A DNA stretch of 64,000 bases. It comes from Alitta virens. Its lineage: Eukaryota > Annelida > Polychaeta > Phyllodocida > Nereididae. The stretch is from NCBI GenBank assembly GCA_932294295.1, contig OW028584.1:28120470-28184469 (forward strand), in the 5' to 3' direction. Position numbers and translations under genes: made by a program. Position 1 is the first letter of the stretch; each line of letters begins with the position of its first letter. The notes beneath the pieces are model-generated. The model searched no databases, was not told where the DNA came from, and saw only the letters and a program-made list of their open reading frames with translations. This document shows, piece by piece, positions 1 to 15,200 of the stretch.

Positions 1-211
1 TTCCCTTGCGCCTGCGCGTAGTTGTTGCTTTCTCGTCCGTACTGTCTCCCGTTGCGGCAGACGTTGTATTTCTTGGAACGAGGATGATGCTGCCATCTGC
101 TGTTTGTTGCAAAGAATATTGAGAAGGGTCATAAGGTTGTCCCTCGTCATCTCGCAATGAAGCAAAGACCTCGCTGTAGAGCTGACTCATCTTGTCTTTG
201 AAGTCTTTCAG
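1..211 (-). CDS. NFE2L1: Last visible exon: end of leucine zipper and Neh3 domain
   Basis: Exon start follows the acceptor TTACAG at 212-217 and reads in phase 0. It encodes residues 778-847: the last zipper heptads ([17 protein letters not shown]), then [11 protein letters not shown] and IILVPR, then a basic tail with TRRRKG. SLQQ..DG followed by VPR is the Neh3 signature of NRF1/NRF2 C-termini, which recruits CHD6 in vertebrate NRF2. The frame is still open at position 1, so the final few residues and stop lie outside. The Arg/Lys-rich tail resembles NRF1 more than NRF2. Confidence 0.93.
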   Translation of the reverse strand, partial: MKDFKDKMSQLYSEVFASLRDDEGQPYDPSQYSLQQTADGSIILVPRNTTSAATGDSTDEKATTTRRRKG

Positions 212-3200
212 CTGTAACAGTACAAAAAATAATTATTATACGCTGCCCAATTGTTTAGTTTTGCAGTGTAGGGTTATTCATAACAGCACCTCTCTTCATT
301 CCATTAGTTTTGCAAAGTACTAATACATTTCTGTTGTCCAGAAAGCTTCCCTCATTTGTCAAAAATATTATTCAACTCTTGTTACAGCCACTTTCACAGA
401 CTTGTAAATTAAACTCCTGAGTCCAGAAATTGTCATGCGATTCTTGGAATCCCATTGGCTAAGACAGTCTCTCAGCCAATGAGAGTCCAGAATTCACATG
501 ACGTTGTCTGGAATTTAGTTTACAAGTTCATGAATTATCCGTTAAAAACACTCTTGCTTCAAAGTAAAAAAATTGTTTGGTTTCAATTTAACAGCCCTCA
601 AATGTAAGGTTGACCAAAAAAGATTTGTTTAAAATTTATAATGTCTCTGGGAATATTTAAAAAAAGCTTGAAAAGTCCATGAAAAGTTAAGTTTCACATA
701 CAGTCAGTAGTAGGTAAATCGGAACCATACAATTTTTTTCAATCTGCCTTATCGGCAATAGTTCGTAAGTCATAGCATTTATGTAAACAAGACACCATTT
801 TCACTAGATTCCTTAATGTAAACCCGCTGACTCTAAATGCCTTAGTATTGAATCAGTTTTCAGTCTGCACACTGAGCATGTATGTTAATGAGAAAATGCC
901 TGCAAAATATGCCATGTTATATGTATTAGCTTTTTTCTCAATAATACACACCTCTTTATCAATCATTCCCCTCTCATTGACCAGCTTGTCTCGGTGCTTC
1001 TTTAAATCTTCAATGTCTTCATCAATAGTTGATAATGCTTCTATCTTCCTTTTCCGGCAGTTCTGTGCTGCCACCTGTGGACAAAAGAAGACAATATTCA
1101 GAATTTTCAGAACAAAGAGAGAAAAAAGGACCAGTATTTTCTTAATATCGTAATATAGGAAAAAGCGGGGGTAAAAAAAAAACATATCGGGGGTGGTGGT
1201 CTGAATATTTTATGGTCCACTCCCTCCCCCCCTTCATATTTTCTTTTGGTTTGCTCGTACAACTGGAAACCCTTTCACTTCCAACACTGGATATTCAATT
1301 TTTTTTTTTTTTATACCGTTTAATAATTAGCATGCCTCATATTTTACCTTATTCTTGCCTCTGCGCCTGATATCTCTGACGAGTTGCAATTGAGCGTCTG
1401 TCAGATGGTATTTCTGAAGCATCTCGTTAAACCTCTCAACAGGGGAATTGATTATCTCCTCAGTCGTAAAAGGAACTTTCAGCTCTTTCACGCGTCTCTC
1501 ATCTCGGCTGGTTGATAATTTTCTTTCGTCTTTACCCAACTACAAAAGATTGCAACATAAACACAAATGAGATTCGAATAACCGCAAATAAATTTGATGG
1601 ACAGAATTGAAATCTATATTTCTCTGGTCATTTCATTGTCATTATTGTGTTGTATTTAACTGTCTCAAAGGCAGACATAATGATTAGATGCTTAAATTTG
1701 GGAGTCTACATCATGAACAACATATGACCTTCACAAGAGAGCAGCCAAGAATTTTCATCATATAATGTCTCAGTGTCGCAATGCTACTGGGTCAGAAGCT
1801 TGGTCAGTTTATACAAACAGCTGCCAGAGCTGTAAGAAAGCATCTTTAACTTTGCCATTCCCTATGACCTTCATAACCCCATACATAATCATCATTGAGA
1901 AATTCTAATCACAAACAATAATACAATAGCATTACACATGTATAAGAGTTACTTAAAATGATAGGATACCTGACATTACTGGAACATTTTTAAAACACTT
2001 ATCATGCAGTTTGGTTTCCAAAATAGTTCACTCATTTGGGACAGATTTGGCAAAGACAGACAAACAGATACACACCTTGGACCTGCTCTCCCTAGGCTGC
2101 TGGCCAGGTTGGAGGGGATACGTGTGGTTGTGTTTGACGTAACGGCGCATATCCCCAAGATTTGAAGAAGAGCCTGTTGGATCACTTCCATTTGGTGAAC
2201 CAGAATAATTCATGCCGTTTCCTTCGTTCAAATTGTCAAAATCGGCGAACCCATTGTTATCAGGATAGGGGCTGTACTTGGCCTCGAACTTGGTGTCATA
2301 TTCCATACCACCAGTGGCGCCCTCTAGAGCTTCCGAGAGAGTAGAGAATGCATCGTTCATGTCGCCGATAGGAGAGCATGATCCCATTGAGGAAACTGCG
2401 GAGTCACTGCTTACAGCATCATCCTTGTTATTGTTTTGTTCCTCTGTAAAAGGATTACAAATATTCCATACAATTAAACAATCAATAAAATTCAGGTGTA
2501 CATTACAAACTTTCTTGATAACATACCAAGACCCCTTCCGCTTGTGTTTCAATTTAATTATTAAAGATCATGCTGGCAGACAAGTGTATTTTTTCGATGA
2601 GCTTCCCAACACCTTTCAATGGATCAGTCCTATGAGTAGGGTGGTCATCAATATGCTCTATTTCGATGAATTGAGAAACTATTGATAACGATATCGTAAG
2701 AAAATTGTGTTTCGATTATTTGTTTATCCTCTAAGGGTGTACTACGCGTGTGAATATGAGCAATTGAACACAGCCCCCCACTCCAAAATGAAAACTCGTT
2801 GTCTGACAAGTTGGCTAATCACATTAAAATTAGATAACTTCACAAGGACTTGGGAGTTGAATTCCTGTGACTAGCGTGTTCCATTTTAATAGTGGCAAGT
2901 GTTCCTAATGTAAATATATCATGATCTAACTAAACTGGGAACACTGAAAATACACAAATTTACGCAATTTTGCAAAATCAGATTGCGGTCCCGAAAATTT
3001 CATGAGCAATATGCAATTTATATTAGAATAAAAATTTTAATAATTTATACCTTTACTTTACCATAAAATGTGTGTCTTAGGATGGCTATCATTAAAATAA
3101 TAATTTGGACAATTCACACCTTTACCAACACGAAGTCCCCTTCTTAAATGATACCTATTAATTACCAATCAAATAATCCTCAATTGCTAATTGCATACTA

Positions 3201-6200
3201 ATTAACACGTACCAATAATGTTGGTGTGAGACGGTCTAGTGTCCATCAACTCATCCAAAGGATCATCTTCCATCAACTGACGAAGCAGACTGTGTGTGTG
3301 CTGGAAATCAGTGTCATTCAACTGTCCTGCTCCTGAAAATAACAAAATTAAATGGTTAGGTACGAATTGAACATCATAGAAACTAAGAAGATGCAATAAT
3401 CGATGAAACACCTGAAGATAAATTCCTAAATTAGTTTGAATCTGAAGATTGGGATTTACATTCTAGATAAAATAATACAGTTTACTTTCGTCACTACAAA
3501 GTGAATATGACCAAGATCACCCACTTTGATTGAATAAATATCTGGCAGCAAGTAAGCAATACACATGTCCAGAAGATAGAGAGGGGTAAAATGTACATGT
3601 ACGAGAATTGGAGAAAGGAGATACTCTTGATCGATTACTGCCTTAATACCCCCTTGCTTTTTAGTGAAGACGACCTTCAAATTCAGCTAATTAATTTTAA
3701 ATGATTTTACACTATAAGTAATCATCGGTCAAGACCAGTCATTGAAATTCAATGCTGACGAGTCCAATTTTTTCTAAGTCAGTAATTGTTTTCCAAAGTT
3801 GAAATTAAAAAAAAAACATTCCATTAAAGAAGTACTACTATTCCATGGCATTGATATGTCGTTATGAAATAAAACGAACATTATAAAAATCATTATTTTT
3901 TAATTAATACGACCATAGTTCAAAATGTCAAATTACCGAGTATGAATTTATGGTCATATAATAAGCACATCAAATACCTCTTAGAATCGAGAATGCTACT
4001 CCTAAAGATACTCCAACAGCTCCCATGTTTTAATCCTCTCTACTCCTGCTACAATATTATGATTATGACCAAAACGACCATTATATTATCGTTCATCTCG
4101 ACAAAATCATGGTGATACTGCAGTTTTCTGAATCCTAAAGATGCTGATTAACAGATATTGTCCATTGTTGTTGATAAGTTGATAACAAAGACATGTAAAG
4201 TAGCACGAAAGGAGTTTGGAAGAGAGCGCTGTGACATTAGGTCGGTCGAACTCTGACATTAGTAAATATGACAACTTTAAGGAGCACCAAAAATGTCAAA
4301 AATGCATTTCAACTTTTTAAGATAACATTGTGGTTATTATAAATCAACCTTTCAAGGTACCAATATCAAAAATGAATCTTATGCTGTTTTCTTTACTGTA
4401 CTATTGTGTAGAGCACTTCAAACACCCAAAGCTTTTAAATAGACTTCAGTTTTTTCTCGATTAGACACCAGGTCTATAATAGAGGCGTCTCAAATAGAGG
4501 CCAGGTCTTAAACAGCCTATAACATAATAAACGCAGGTCTGGAATGGAGACCGGGCCGAGTGCTCACTGTTACAGATTATACATGGCTGGGCACAGCTTG
4601 TCTATAAATATAATGCTGCTTATTAATGCAGGCCATCAGTGCTACCACCTGGTTAAATTAATAAATGCCAGTCCTAAATCAACGCCTAAGTCATATCCAC
4701 TACCTACCTCTACCAGCAGACGATCATTACATAAGTTTGAACTTTGTAACTTCCTAATTCTGTAACTTCCTAATTCTGTCATTTTTCTTGTAAGTGTTAT
4801 TCAAACAGCATACTTCCTAGTTTTATCATAACTTCTCATAAATATCTTTACTCAGACGATTAGCCACTGAACGTGACTAATGCGGTAAACTGAGCCCAAC
4901 CTAACAGCTATCTGACTTTGAAATCAATTTGTGAAATTAAAACTTCCAAATTTTTGTACTGTTGTATGGAGTGAGTCCACGGACATCTAAGCGGGACGCA
5001 ACACAACTGCATGATGGGAAGGCACAATGTGACATCTCACAGAAGACTGCAGACTAAAAGTGACAGCAAAAATTCATATTAACCAGCTGGAATCGACTAA
5101 GTTTTTATTACAAGTTTGAAGCATGTTAATGGTAAAATTTCCAAAATATTCCATTTTTCAGTTTATTCAGCAGGTGTCACTACAAGCACTCAAACCTGCC
5201 ACCTAGTGTGCATGCAATCCATGAACTGTTCTGAATCAGCGAGCTAGATCAACTTCATTATAATATGGAACAGTTCACCAAACGTTTTGACTGCAATTCT
5301 ATGTTTTGCTAACAATACCAAACTGCAGACCATTACTATACCACTGAATGTACTAGTTTTTCTTCAAATAAAACCGTTTCCAATTCCTATGTACTTAACG
5401 AATCTGATTCATTTTAATTTAAATTTATAAATGGAATAAAAAAAATGATCTACTTTAATTGCTCTGTTATTCCATTTATAAATAGAATAAGTCAGGAATT
5501 TACCTTTAATGAATGTCCTAATAAGTCGGCAAAAATGAGACAACTTAGGCACATTCGTAATTATGTTATGAACAGAGAGAAATCCAACAAAATGACTCAA
5601 GCATCCTTACATCTTGGTACGCTAGAACAAAACGCCTAGGACTGGTACAGACCTTCTCTGTCACTTTCTCCACCGTAAACTTCACATATAAATACATTTC
5701 TTTGGTATCTTACAAGCAAAATATAATGCGGAATATATTGCTGCAGGTCAGCTGATTGCACCGCACTCTGATCACATGATACACTACTCCAAAACTCGTG
5801 AAAAGTGGAACACGATACAAGTGGATGTTTAGCACAAGGTGAACTTAGTGTTTTAAAAGACATCATGACATTTTATAGCCTTTCTGGGCACACCAATATG
5901 ACACTAGGTCAATTCTGGCAACCTCAAGGATACCTTTTTTTGTTGTTGTTGTTACAACAGTGTGTCCTAGACTTGGCTACATCTACAGTTAATTTAGTCA
6001 GATACATTGCGTTTGAAACTTCTAAGTAAATTAATAAACCGCTGTAGGTGCTCTGGAAAGCCATTCGAGCAGAGACAATATTATGACAATAAGTATGATG
6101 AGAAAAATCTAAAACTTACAGGTTTAGTTTGTTGAATTAATAGACACCATAAAACATAATTTTAAGGATTAAGGTATATTAAATTTATATGACACTCGTA

Positions 6201-9200
6201 TATTTAGGTAGTAACAAACCAAAAACTGTTCATTGTAAAATGAGATTTGGTTCAAAATGGCATTAAAATTGCATCACATTGTATTATTTGTACGTTTACA
6301 CAGACACAACATTATTACGGTAGTTGAATTAGTTTAAATTAAATTCTGAGCCTTTCAGAGATAGCTTGCCAATATAACATGATGGGAAAATCTGGAGTAT
6401 ACTGATTGACTACATCATTCACCATGGCCCCGGCGGTAATTAAAGCCATTAACGATTCAAACGACTCAAATGTACTTTAGTCTTTGGCGTTTTATCAGGT
6501 CATGTTTATTTACCAATCCCACCAGAGCACGGTCTCTGTCAGTTCCTATTATGTCAATCAATACCTTGTGCCTAGCGATATCTGATGCAGCAGCACTCGA
6601 CTAATGTCCCCATTGGACAGGTAAAACTCCATCTCTATGTCCTATCTCGATGTCGTATTTAACACATTAATAATACAGTCCGTTACTTAATGTTTGATAT
6701 GTGTTGTAACATCCATGATATCAGACACTGATTTATAAGAAAGCGACATATATTACATGTATCATATCTACCTAAGCTGAACTATGATTTTTGCCTCTTG
6801 CCTTAAACTTGGAAAATACATGAAACTTGTGTGTCCTACGTTCCTAAAACTAGCAAGTATCTGAGGGCAGACCCATTGGTCGTGGTTTACATTCAATAGT
6901 TGGGTATAGTGCAGTATAGCGGACCCAAATTTATGCCCATATTTGGCGTCCATTAAATACGAACATAATCAAATTTTTTTACCAAATTTAGTTTGGCAAA
7001 CAACACAAATCATATTTGTGTTCAGTAGCAAGGGTTTGGGGACAGCAACCCCCAATAAAAATAAAAAATAAACAAAGTTCTTGTTTTGAAACTGATCACC
7101 GCCATCGTTTGTTTGTGACGTCATCCATTGAATTCAGCATTTCCACCTCATAGGCCTGGCAATGAGGCTCGCTAAATATGGTCATAAATCTGGGTCCGCT
7201 ATACTGCACTTTTTCCCAATAGTTTAACTATATTTTAGGCAATATATATATATATATATATATATATGTATTTATATCTATTACATACACTTCTCCGGAA
7301 GGTATAAATGCGCACAAATGGAAATAAGACATTATGGAGTTAATTAGCATTATATAAACAGGAAAATTAAGAATTCCAATTTCACAAAGTGAGCTGAGCA
7401 CATGGACACGCTCTGGGTATTTTACAATACTCTAGTGAAAGATAAACTGCTCAGACTTTTAAACGATTAATAAAAAAAAAAATCTCATAAAACTTAATTT
7501 TTTTTCAATGATGCTATGGCAAATTTGCTGCCCTATGATAATCATGCATTTTTTATACATTTTAACTGCAGAACAGTATTTATATATTTTTGAAACACAA
7601 CTGCACCATATTTATGCATGTACAGTGCAATTTTGAATATACTGTGACGGCCAGTCCTTTTCAGAGCCAAAAAAGAAGCGCAAATTAAATATGTAAAGTG
7701 CAGCCCTCTAAGGCAAGATCTTGTCACTCACTATGATTATGCATTATACCACCTTCTAAATTTCAAGCTTAGCTAATAAGGGGTGAAGTTTTCAGAATTG
7801 TACATGCATAAATAAGCTAAAGACTACATATCTTGCAACAAAACAAGAGTTTGGATTCTGAATTTTTCTCATGGTAAGAATCACTTCATTATAACATATA
7901 ACTGGGTCTGGCTGCATTAAAAAAAAAATCTGTACTTATCAATAAATTTGAGAAAACATTAAGTTACTTGAAGTCAACTTAAACCTTCTAGAAAGACTGC
8001 GAGCCAATAGGATTACCAGAATTTTAGATCATTACTTTAATTGAAAGAATGTCTCATAAAGCTACAGTTTTAATCACAAATAACTGATAAATCTAAATAT
8101 ACTCAATTAAGAATTGCTAGATATCAGGGGGTCAAAATGTATTGCCGCAGTGTCTGTACCATTTCTTTGTGTGTAAATATGAAGCCTGATAACAAAGCGG
8201 ACATAAAAATCCCAGTTTGCACAGTCACACAATTGAATTTACAATAAGATTCTTAAGAGCTTAGTCAATTAACTTATTCCTTGACACATTTTAAAGTAGT
8301 GTGACAATGTATTGATTAGTTACTTAATGATTCCTCAGCTCCATTTAATACGTTCATTAAAATTGTAGCTAGTATTTCCTTTTCAATTGAATCATGACCA
8401 ATGCAAATGACTTTCTTACACTTATAGTGCCTGGCACGAAAGTGGCAACACTGGTAAACAATGTAATTTTTTTCAGTCTTTCGAACTGACTTTGCTACGT
8501 CATATTGGTTGTTATTGTTTGTAGATTAAAGCTGTGAAAGAAAGGAAACTTACATTCCCATAATTTGATAATGACCAAGATGTAAAACCAAATTTTTTTT
8601 ATTCTAAACCAAATTTCCCAAAGTAAAGTAGACTTGGCTACAATAAGTGTATGTGACCATGGAAATGTATTTTTCAAAACCCCCTTTTTGTTAAGTTTTC
8701 TTTTAAAACATTTGGCTCAAGTCCAATATTAACCCGTGACGTCATATGCTTGGATATAACTGATGACGTGACAATTAAATTACTACTTTTTTTTTTTGCC
8801 CCCAAACTTCCACTAATCTACACAGATGTTATACTAATTGTGTGAGAACTAAAAAATAATATGATCAAAATCATAATATTTTATAATAATAAACCGAATC
8901 ACTACAATGTTAATACACCATTGGTACTATTTAAGTTAATATTAGACTTGACCCGAAAGTTCATCATCATCACGACTATCTTTATCATATTAATTTCCTT
9001 AACTTACCAGTCAAGTTTGTGATGTTGGTGAACATGTTCAGGTCTTGCGTGAAGTTGTAGACGGAGCTATCCGACCCTGGGAGACCGAGGGTGGCATTCG
9101 TCAGTGGAGTAAGCTGAGCCAACGTGTCGGCAATCGAAGGGGTCTCGGCATTTTGAACTGGTTGTTCTCGAAGAATATCTGAAAATAAAATATGACAATT

Positions 9201-12200
9201 TTTGGTCTATGATGCAAGGCAAGCATATTTCGAAGGCCCTAGTTGCAAGTTTGCAGTACTCAATGCAGTAGAACAGCAACCGTGATATAATTGTGATTCG
9301 TGTGCTTTTATGTTTGCAGAATAGTTTGCTTAGTAGAACTACATGCAGTGCTTTCCTAAGATTGCATAGAAAATTCCAAGGAATTTCCCAGAGTTACAAG
9401 TCCATCAGGAAATCATTCATAAAAAAAAAATCGACTTGTCTTTTTATCCACGCACACAATGGAATATGCGGTGAAGAACATTCCATTGACAACCCAGTAC
9501 AACTGATCAAAATTATTGTGAACTAGTCAAGATTTAATTGTGTAACACAACACTATTTTGTGCATTGATGTATTGATGCACATGTTGACGTGTTAAAGCG
9601 GATCAGATTCAGATTCATTCATTTTATTTCACATTCGTACATATGTTATAAAAATAAAATTACAAAACTCACATTTTATACATAATTTGAGGAGACCCCA
9701 CTAAGAAGGTATCCCTTCCTTTTGGCAGAGCAATATTACAAGCAGACACAACCGCAATTTAAACTGAATTATATGGAACACTGATCCATCTTCTTCGAAA
9801 TTGTCATAACTTTCTTCCGTGACAGAGCATAACTTCACTCAACCGTAGCATTTCACGCCTGACGAGCACTGAACAGACCTTTTTTTATGCAGAACAGAGG
9901 TTGCGACATATCGGGAAGTGACTAAGATGTGGTACACTTTCTAAGTTCAGGGCATTTCAAGAAAAACTGTTTATATAATATCCATAAATGTATGTTTTGT
10001 ATTTCATCATACAGCTAGCTGTACATCCATGACACATACATATACATAGTATTTACAGCCATTCTTCATGATTTTATTTACAAATTAATGTTTTTTTTTT
10101 TATATATATGTATCACATCTCTGCTAGGTGATTTCAATATCAGGAAATTTTAATTAATTTATTATGAAAACTGTAAAAAAAAAAAAAAAAAGAAAAAAAA
10201 AAGAAGAATTTGCCAAATAATTTAGACATCACAACTGGCAGAGTTTGTACTCCCCATCAAAAAATTAAGATGAGGCAAGCAAAATACCCCATTGCCACCG
10301 TCACTATATTAATAACAGTGTGTCACACGCTAAGGGCAGTGATGGCAATGCATAATTACTACAGCATAACCAGTTCACCATTTAAAAAAAATACATTATC
10401 ATCTACGAAACATAAGTCTTAAATTTGCAAGACAAAAAGAAATATAATTGTCAATGCAGAACATAAGCTTACCAAATTGTCCAAGATCGAATGTCGAACC
10501 TAGCAGCATCATTTTTAACATCTAATATGATGATATTCAATAAAATCGACAAATTGTCCTGTTATATTCAAAGATATATCCCACAATGTTGCAACTTTGA
10601 GCATCCAAGTCAATGCTGAAAATGCTGTCTATTGTCCCTTTCATAGAGTTTTCAGATAGTTTTTACCACTGCTTCTAATTTATAGTGATATAATGCTCCA
10701 TATCTCATGCAGACTCCTATATGAGAATTCTTGGCCATGTTAAACTCGGATCAATCCACCACTGACACAGCAAACATCCAAGCCAGCCAATCGGAGGCCA
10801 AGAAACTATGTCACTATGTAAATAAGCAAACACTCTTCAGCACCGACCTGAATGTAAACTGCCCGATCGACAGCCAGTACCTAATAAATGGACTACGGTT
10901 AACAGAGCTCTACCACAGCGAAGTACATAATGCAGGGACAGTTCTTAGAAAATGAACCTGCCCAGGGTTAAGCATCGTAAAGTGAATCTCTCTACTGTTA
11001 TGAATTATTATCTGACACATCAGAGCTCATTATAAAGCAATTTTAGTAAATAAAGTTATTGATTCATCATAATATTATCATAACTAACTTGTTTAATAAT
11101 TATTAATAAGGCATCCAAAGCTACACATTTGCCTTTATAAACCAGAAATATTTATAAGTCAGACTATATATAGCATAAGTAACAGCAAATAGTACTGAAA
11201 AAGCTTTGAAACTGGAAAATACGTTGATTTTACATTCAAAATTGAGAATTTAACTATGTATGAGATTGCATTATATTATCAATAAAATTATTATCACAAA
11301 AATTGCACGGAAAACAACCAATAGGTCGGAGTGAACTTAAATAACACTTCCATATTTCTGCTGCCTAGAGCACGATATATTTGGGTTAAAGACTTGCAAA
11401 TGTATGGATTATTTTTCAATTCAAAACTGCCCAATTATTGTATTTATATCACATCCTGTTGCACGTGCTATTCATACTACCTGCAGTACCACCATCTTAT
11501 CAGTACTTATCAATCTTATAACTATTGTGTACTCAAATTGCCAACTATTGTCCTACAAATTAAGCGCTAGGACCTTATATTGAAAGTACTTAAAGTACTT
11601 CAATTTATCTTCAGATTAAAATAGCTTCGTCAGAACAAATGTTTACATTGACATAAGAATGAGATTACGTCTATCCTAGTCATGCTAATTGAAATAATTA
11701 AGATATGGCTGAAGAAAACATGTGTACCAGTTACATTGATAACTACTTCCAACTTTACGCTCAATAATAGAAAATTCAATTTCACTTCCCTGTAGTTCAG
11801 GGAGTTCCCACGAGATGGCACATGCATCGAGTCAACATGGCACTATGTAATTAGCCAAAATAATTACTTGTTATTAATCTATTGATAAAATCACTGGAAA
11901 TTACTCATTTCATTAAGCAACCCGTTTACCATAGTCACCGAAAACCAAACTTTTTTTTTTAATACAAGTAACAAAATTTCATAATACAGAAAAAATGCAA
12001 AAATAAAATCAATCAATAAATAAAAATAAACCAAAAGAAAATTTGGAAACTTGTCATATGTTCTACCCTACTGAAATGGAAGATAAAGAACAACATAATG
12101 TAATATCAATAATTAGCAGAGTAAAAGTACTACAACTTTTCCTGAGAATACCATAGGCACAATTGGCACACTTGGAAGGCAGCTTTCTTTCCTTGAGCAG

Positions 12201-15200
12201 ATCAGACTGAAATGCCTTGTATTTCACACTCCCAACACAGTTTAACAGACAGCTTTCTATTTTTTATACTAACTTACACTATTATTATTAATTTTTTTTT
12301 TATCTAGTTTTATAATATTAATATTGTATCAATTTAAGGTGGCCCCTAACACAACCCACTGAGGTTCTTTGGGGTCTCCTGGCAAGTTTACCACTAATAG
12401 AATATATGTAATAATTTAAATTTATCATGCCAAAAATAAAAAAAATATCATGCTGTATTCTTGTTTAATTGCCAAATCAATTATTTTCAATTCAAAGCAT
12501 TGCATCTCTGTGTAAACTTGCTGCTTACCGTCCAGTACCTAATAAAATTCATCAGCTAAAAAAATATATCACAACCACAGATAACTTGCTCAGCATACTG
12601 GGAGCCAATCATTCATAAAACGTACACAAAAAACAATGAAATTGTTCTAAAAAGATAGATAAATGCAGCGACACCAAACAAATTATGCTACGTCATGGCA
12701 TGAACATCATCTCCTACACTATGTATACTACTAGGAAAAAAAAAATTGGGGCACTTTTACATCAGCATAAAATGACTAGGGATTCTTACGTTGACATTCT
12801 AAGGGTTTTTGGTTGTCACGGGCAACAAACTAAAGCCAAACAAAGCAATGACACAACAAAAATAGCTCGTATAAGGTTCCAGATGACACCTAGTATATTT
12901 TTTTTTTTCCTTCATTGTTTTTTTTTTTTATCTTTTTTTTTTTTTTTTCGGAACAACAATTAATGCCAGAGAGAAAACACATTTTCTTTTACAAGATATT
13001 TGATAAAATTGATTGCAAACTAATAGGGTTTGAATTATTATAATGTCACTAGACCTTGTAACAGCAGTAACACTGCAGGTGGAATACAATTAAAAAAACG
13101 TATTATTTTATTTCCATTTACCATTAGATACTAAGGCTGAGCAACTAATAGTTTTAATAAAAAATTCAATATCTTTATTCTTTATCATCGATGATTCTAC
13201 TTAAATTTTACATCTGTTTCATTATTTTATCCAGTAAATTTTCAATTTACATTTTAATTGTTAGAGGCCATCGCATACTTTTTATAAATAGATGTTCGCT
13301 ATATAAATTTTTATCAATAAACGAAAATAAACTAATAATTTGACAGATTTTTCCTATGAGGCGGATTATAACATTTTTAAACCTAGTTTTCTTTTTTGTA
13401 ATTACCAGCCAAATTGTCTATTTATCGTAAGTCACTTCTAAAAGCGGAAGCAAATGGCCTCTCAGTTGTTTTAGAATTAATAAAAAGTATTTTTTGCGTA
13501 TCTTAAGAGGTACTTTTGGGTATTTACAAGTAATTTTGTGTATTTCATAAGTTTATGAAGTACTCATAAAATACACAAAATTATAGGTGTTTCAATACAC
13601 AAACATATCTTATATTGTTCCAATGTTCCATTATAGTACGTTTCCATTCTACATCTACGTAATAAGAACGTCCATAACCTTTTATGGGTGGGACTTAATA
13701 TTTGAACAAGCACGACTATGCAAACTCTGGCATCAAAGGTATATCACAGAAACTCAAGCTAAAATAAACTTTATGCAACCAGGTTCCGCATGAATTAACT
13801 TTGTTCCACTTCTGCTATACTTGGCTAGATGTTATTTTGGAACTATTTTGAATACTTCCAGACAAGAAGCTTTTATAACTGGGACAGTCAAATGTTTTGG
13901 GTTGTACTTGTCACACGTTCATTCAAGTGTTTTTGTGATAAGTTATTTTTACCACAAAAAAATACACATAGCCGTATAAAAAAAATTACTGAACGCTTTG
14001 TCAGCAAAGTGTCAAAGAAGATTCACAAAATGCGAATGAAACTCCCAGACATTTGAAAGACTTAATATAATTAACCACCATAAAATAAAATAATTCAAAA
14101 TGAGTACCAGAACTCAAGTAAAATTTTGGCGACTTTTACGTCGGAGAGTCTGTTATAACTCCCGCAAGCAAACTTGTGACCAACGGTCAGTGAGTTTAGG
14201 GCGTTAATAACAACAACCAGGGGTGGAACCAAAACATTATGATTGACAAGAACGATAGATACAGCAGTATACACTCAAATGTCTCTCATCTACAATATTT
14301 CTCTGTCAGAATGCTTTGGATGCGCACTGGCCCTCATTACTGCCAAAAACTCACTACCGGCCACACCTTCGCTTACAGGTGCTGTATACATAGACATATC
14401 ATTACAAGAGCAATAAAATACTCACTGTATTCTGGGTTGTATGCGGTCATTGTCGTGTTGGAGATAAGTGGATTATCCGTGCTGTTATCCATGATGTTAG
14501 CATTCACATCCATGACATTGGTGCCGTTGACGTTGGTGCCGTTGACATTGATGATGTTCGGGGTCATCACAGAGTTGGTTGTAGTGTCCATGATCTGACC
14601 AGTGGTCTCTGTGGGTGTAGATGTCTCGTTCAAAGACGGCATGTCCAGTAGACTGACCACTTCATCCAGCACGGCCTCGAAGCTTGACTGGGTAGCAAAC
14701 ACTGGCTGTAAACAAATAAATCGAGTTGAGAAATGAAGTAGTGAATGTTAGGCAAAAAATACGGAAGTACAGAGACCGGATTTCAAAGATGTACAGCGTT
14801 CGTTTAAACAAATCATGTGCACCTATCAAGCAACTGGGTGGCCAAGTGGTTAAGGTACAGTTCAGTTCTTCTGATGGTCCCAGGTTTGGTTCTTGACCTG
14901 GGCACTCCATAAATGCATGACATGTATTTAGGTAATCATGGTATATCAAATTATACAGTTAAAAGATAATTGCAGAAAGCATTCCTATCAAATTCAACAA
15001 AAACAAGAGTCCATCTCCATCAGTTCATTAATTGCAGCAATTGCACAATTGTCTTGATCCTTGATCACTGAGATGAGTGAATGAAAGAGATCTTTTATGC
15101 AATACTAATTCCAGAGGCAAAGCATCAATCATTTTAGACCTAATATATGATAAGTTCTCTCCAATCAATGCATTGGATAATGCAATGCCTCGATCAGCTA

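Noticed and set aside
848..1153. 101-codon plus-strand frame
   Set aside because: Antisense shadow of the bZIP exon 952-1074.
2278..2685. 135-codon plus-strand frame
   Set aside because: Mostly antisense to the CNC exon 2076-2443.
14239..14598. 119-codon plus-strand frame
   Set aside because: It lies antisense to the secure NST exon (14426-14705); no domain.
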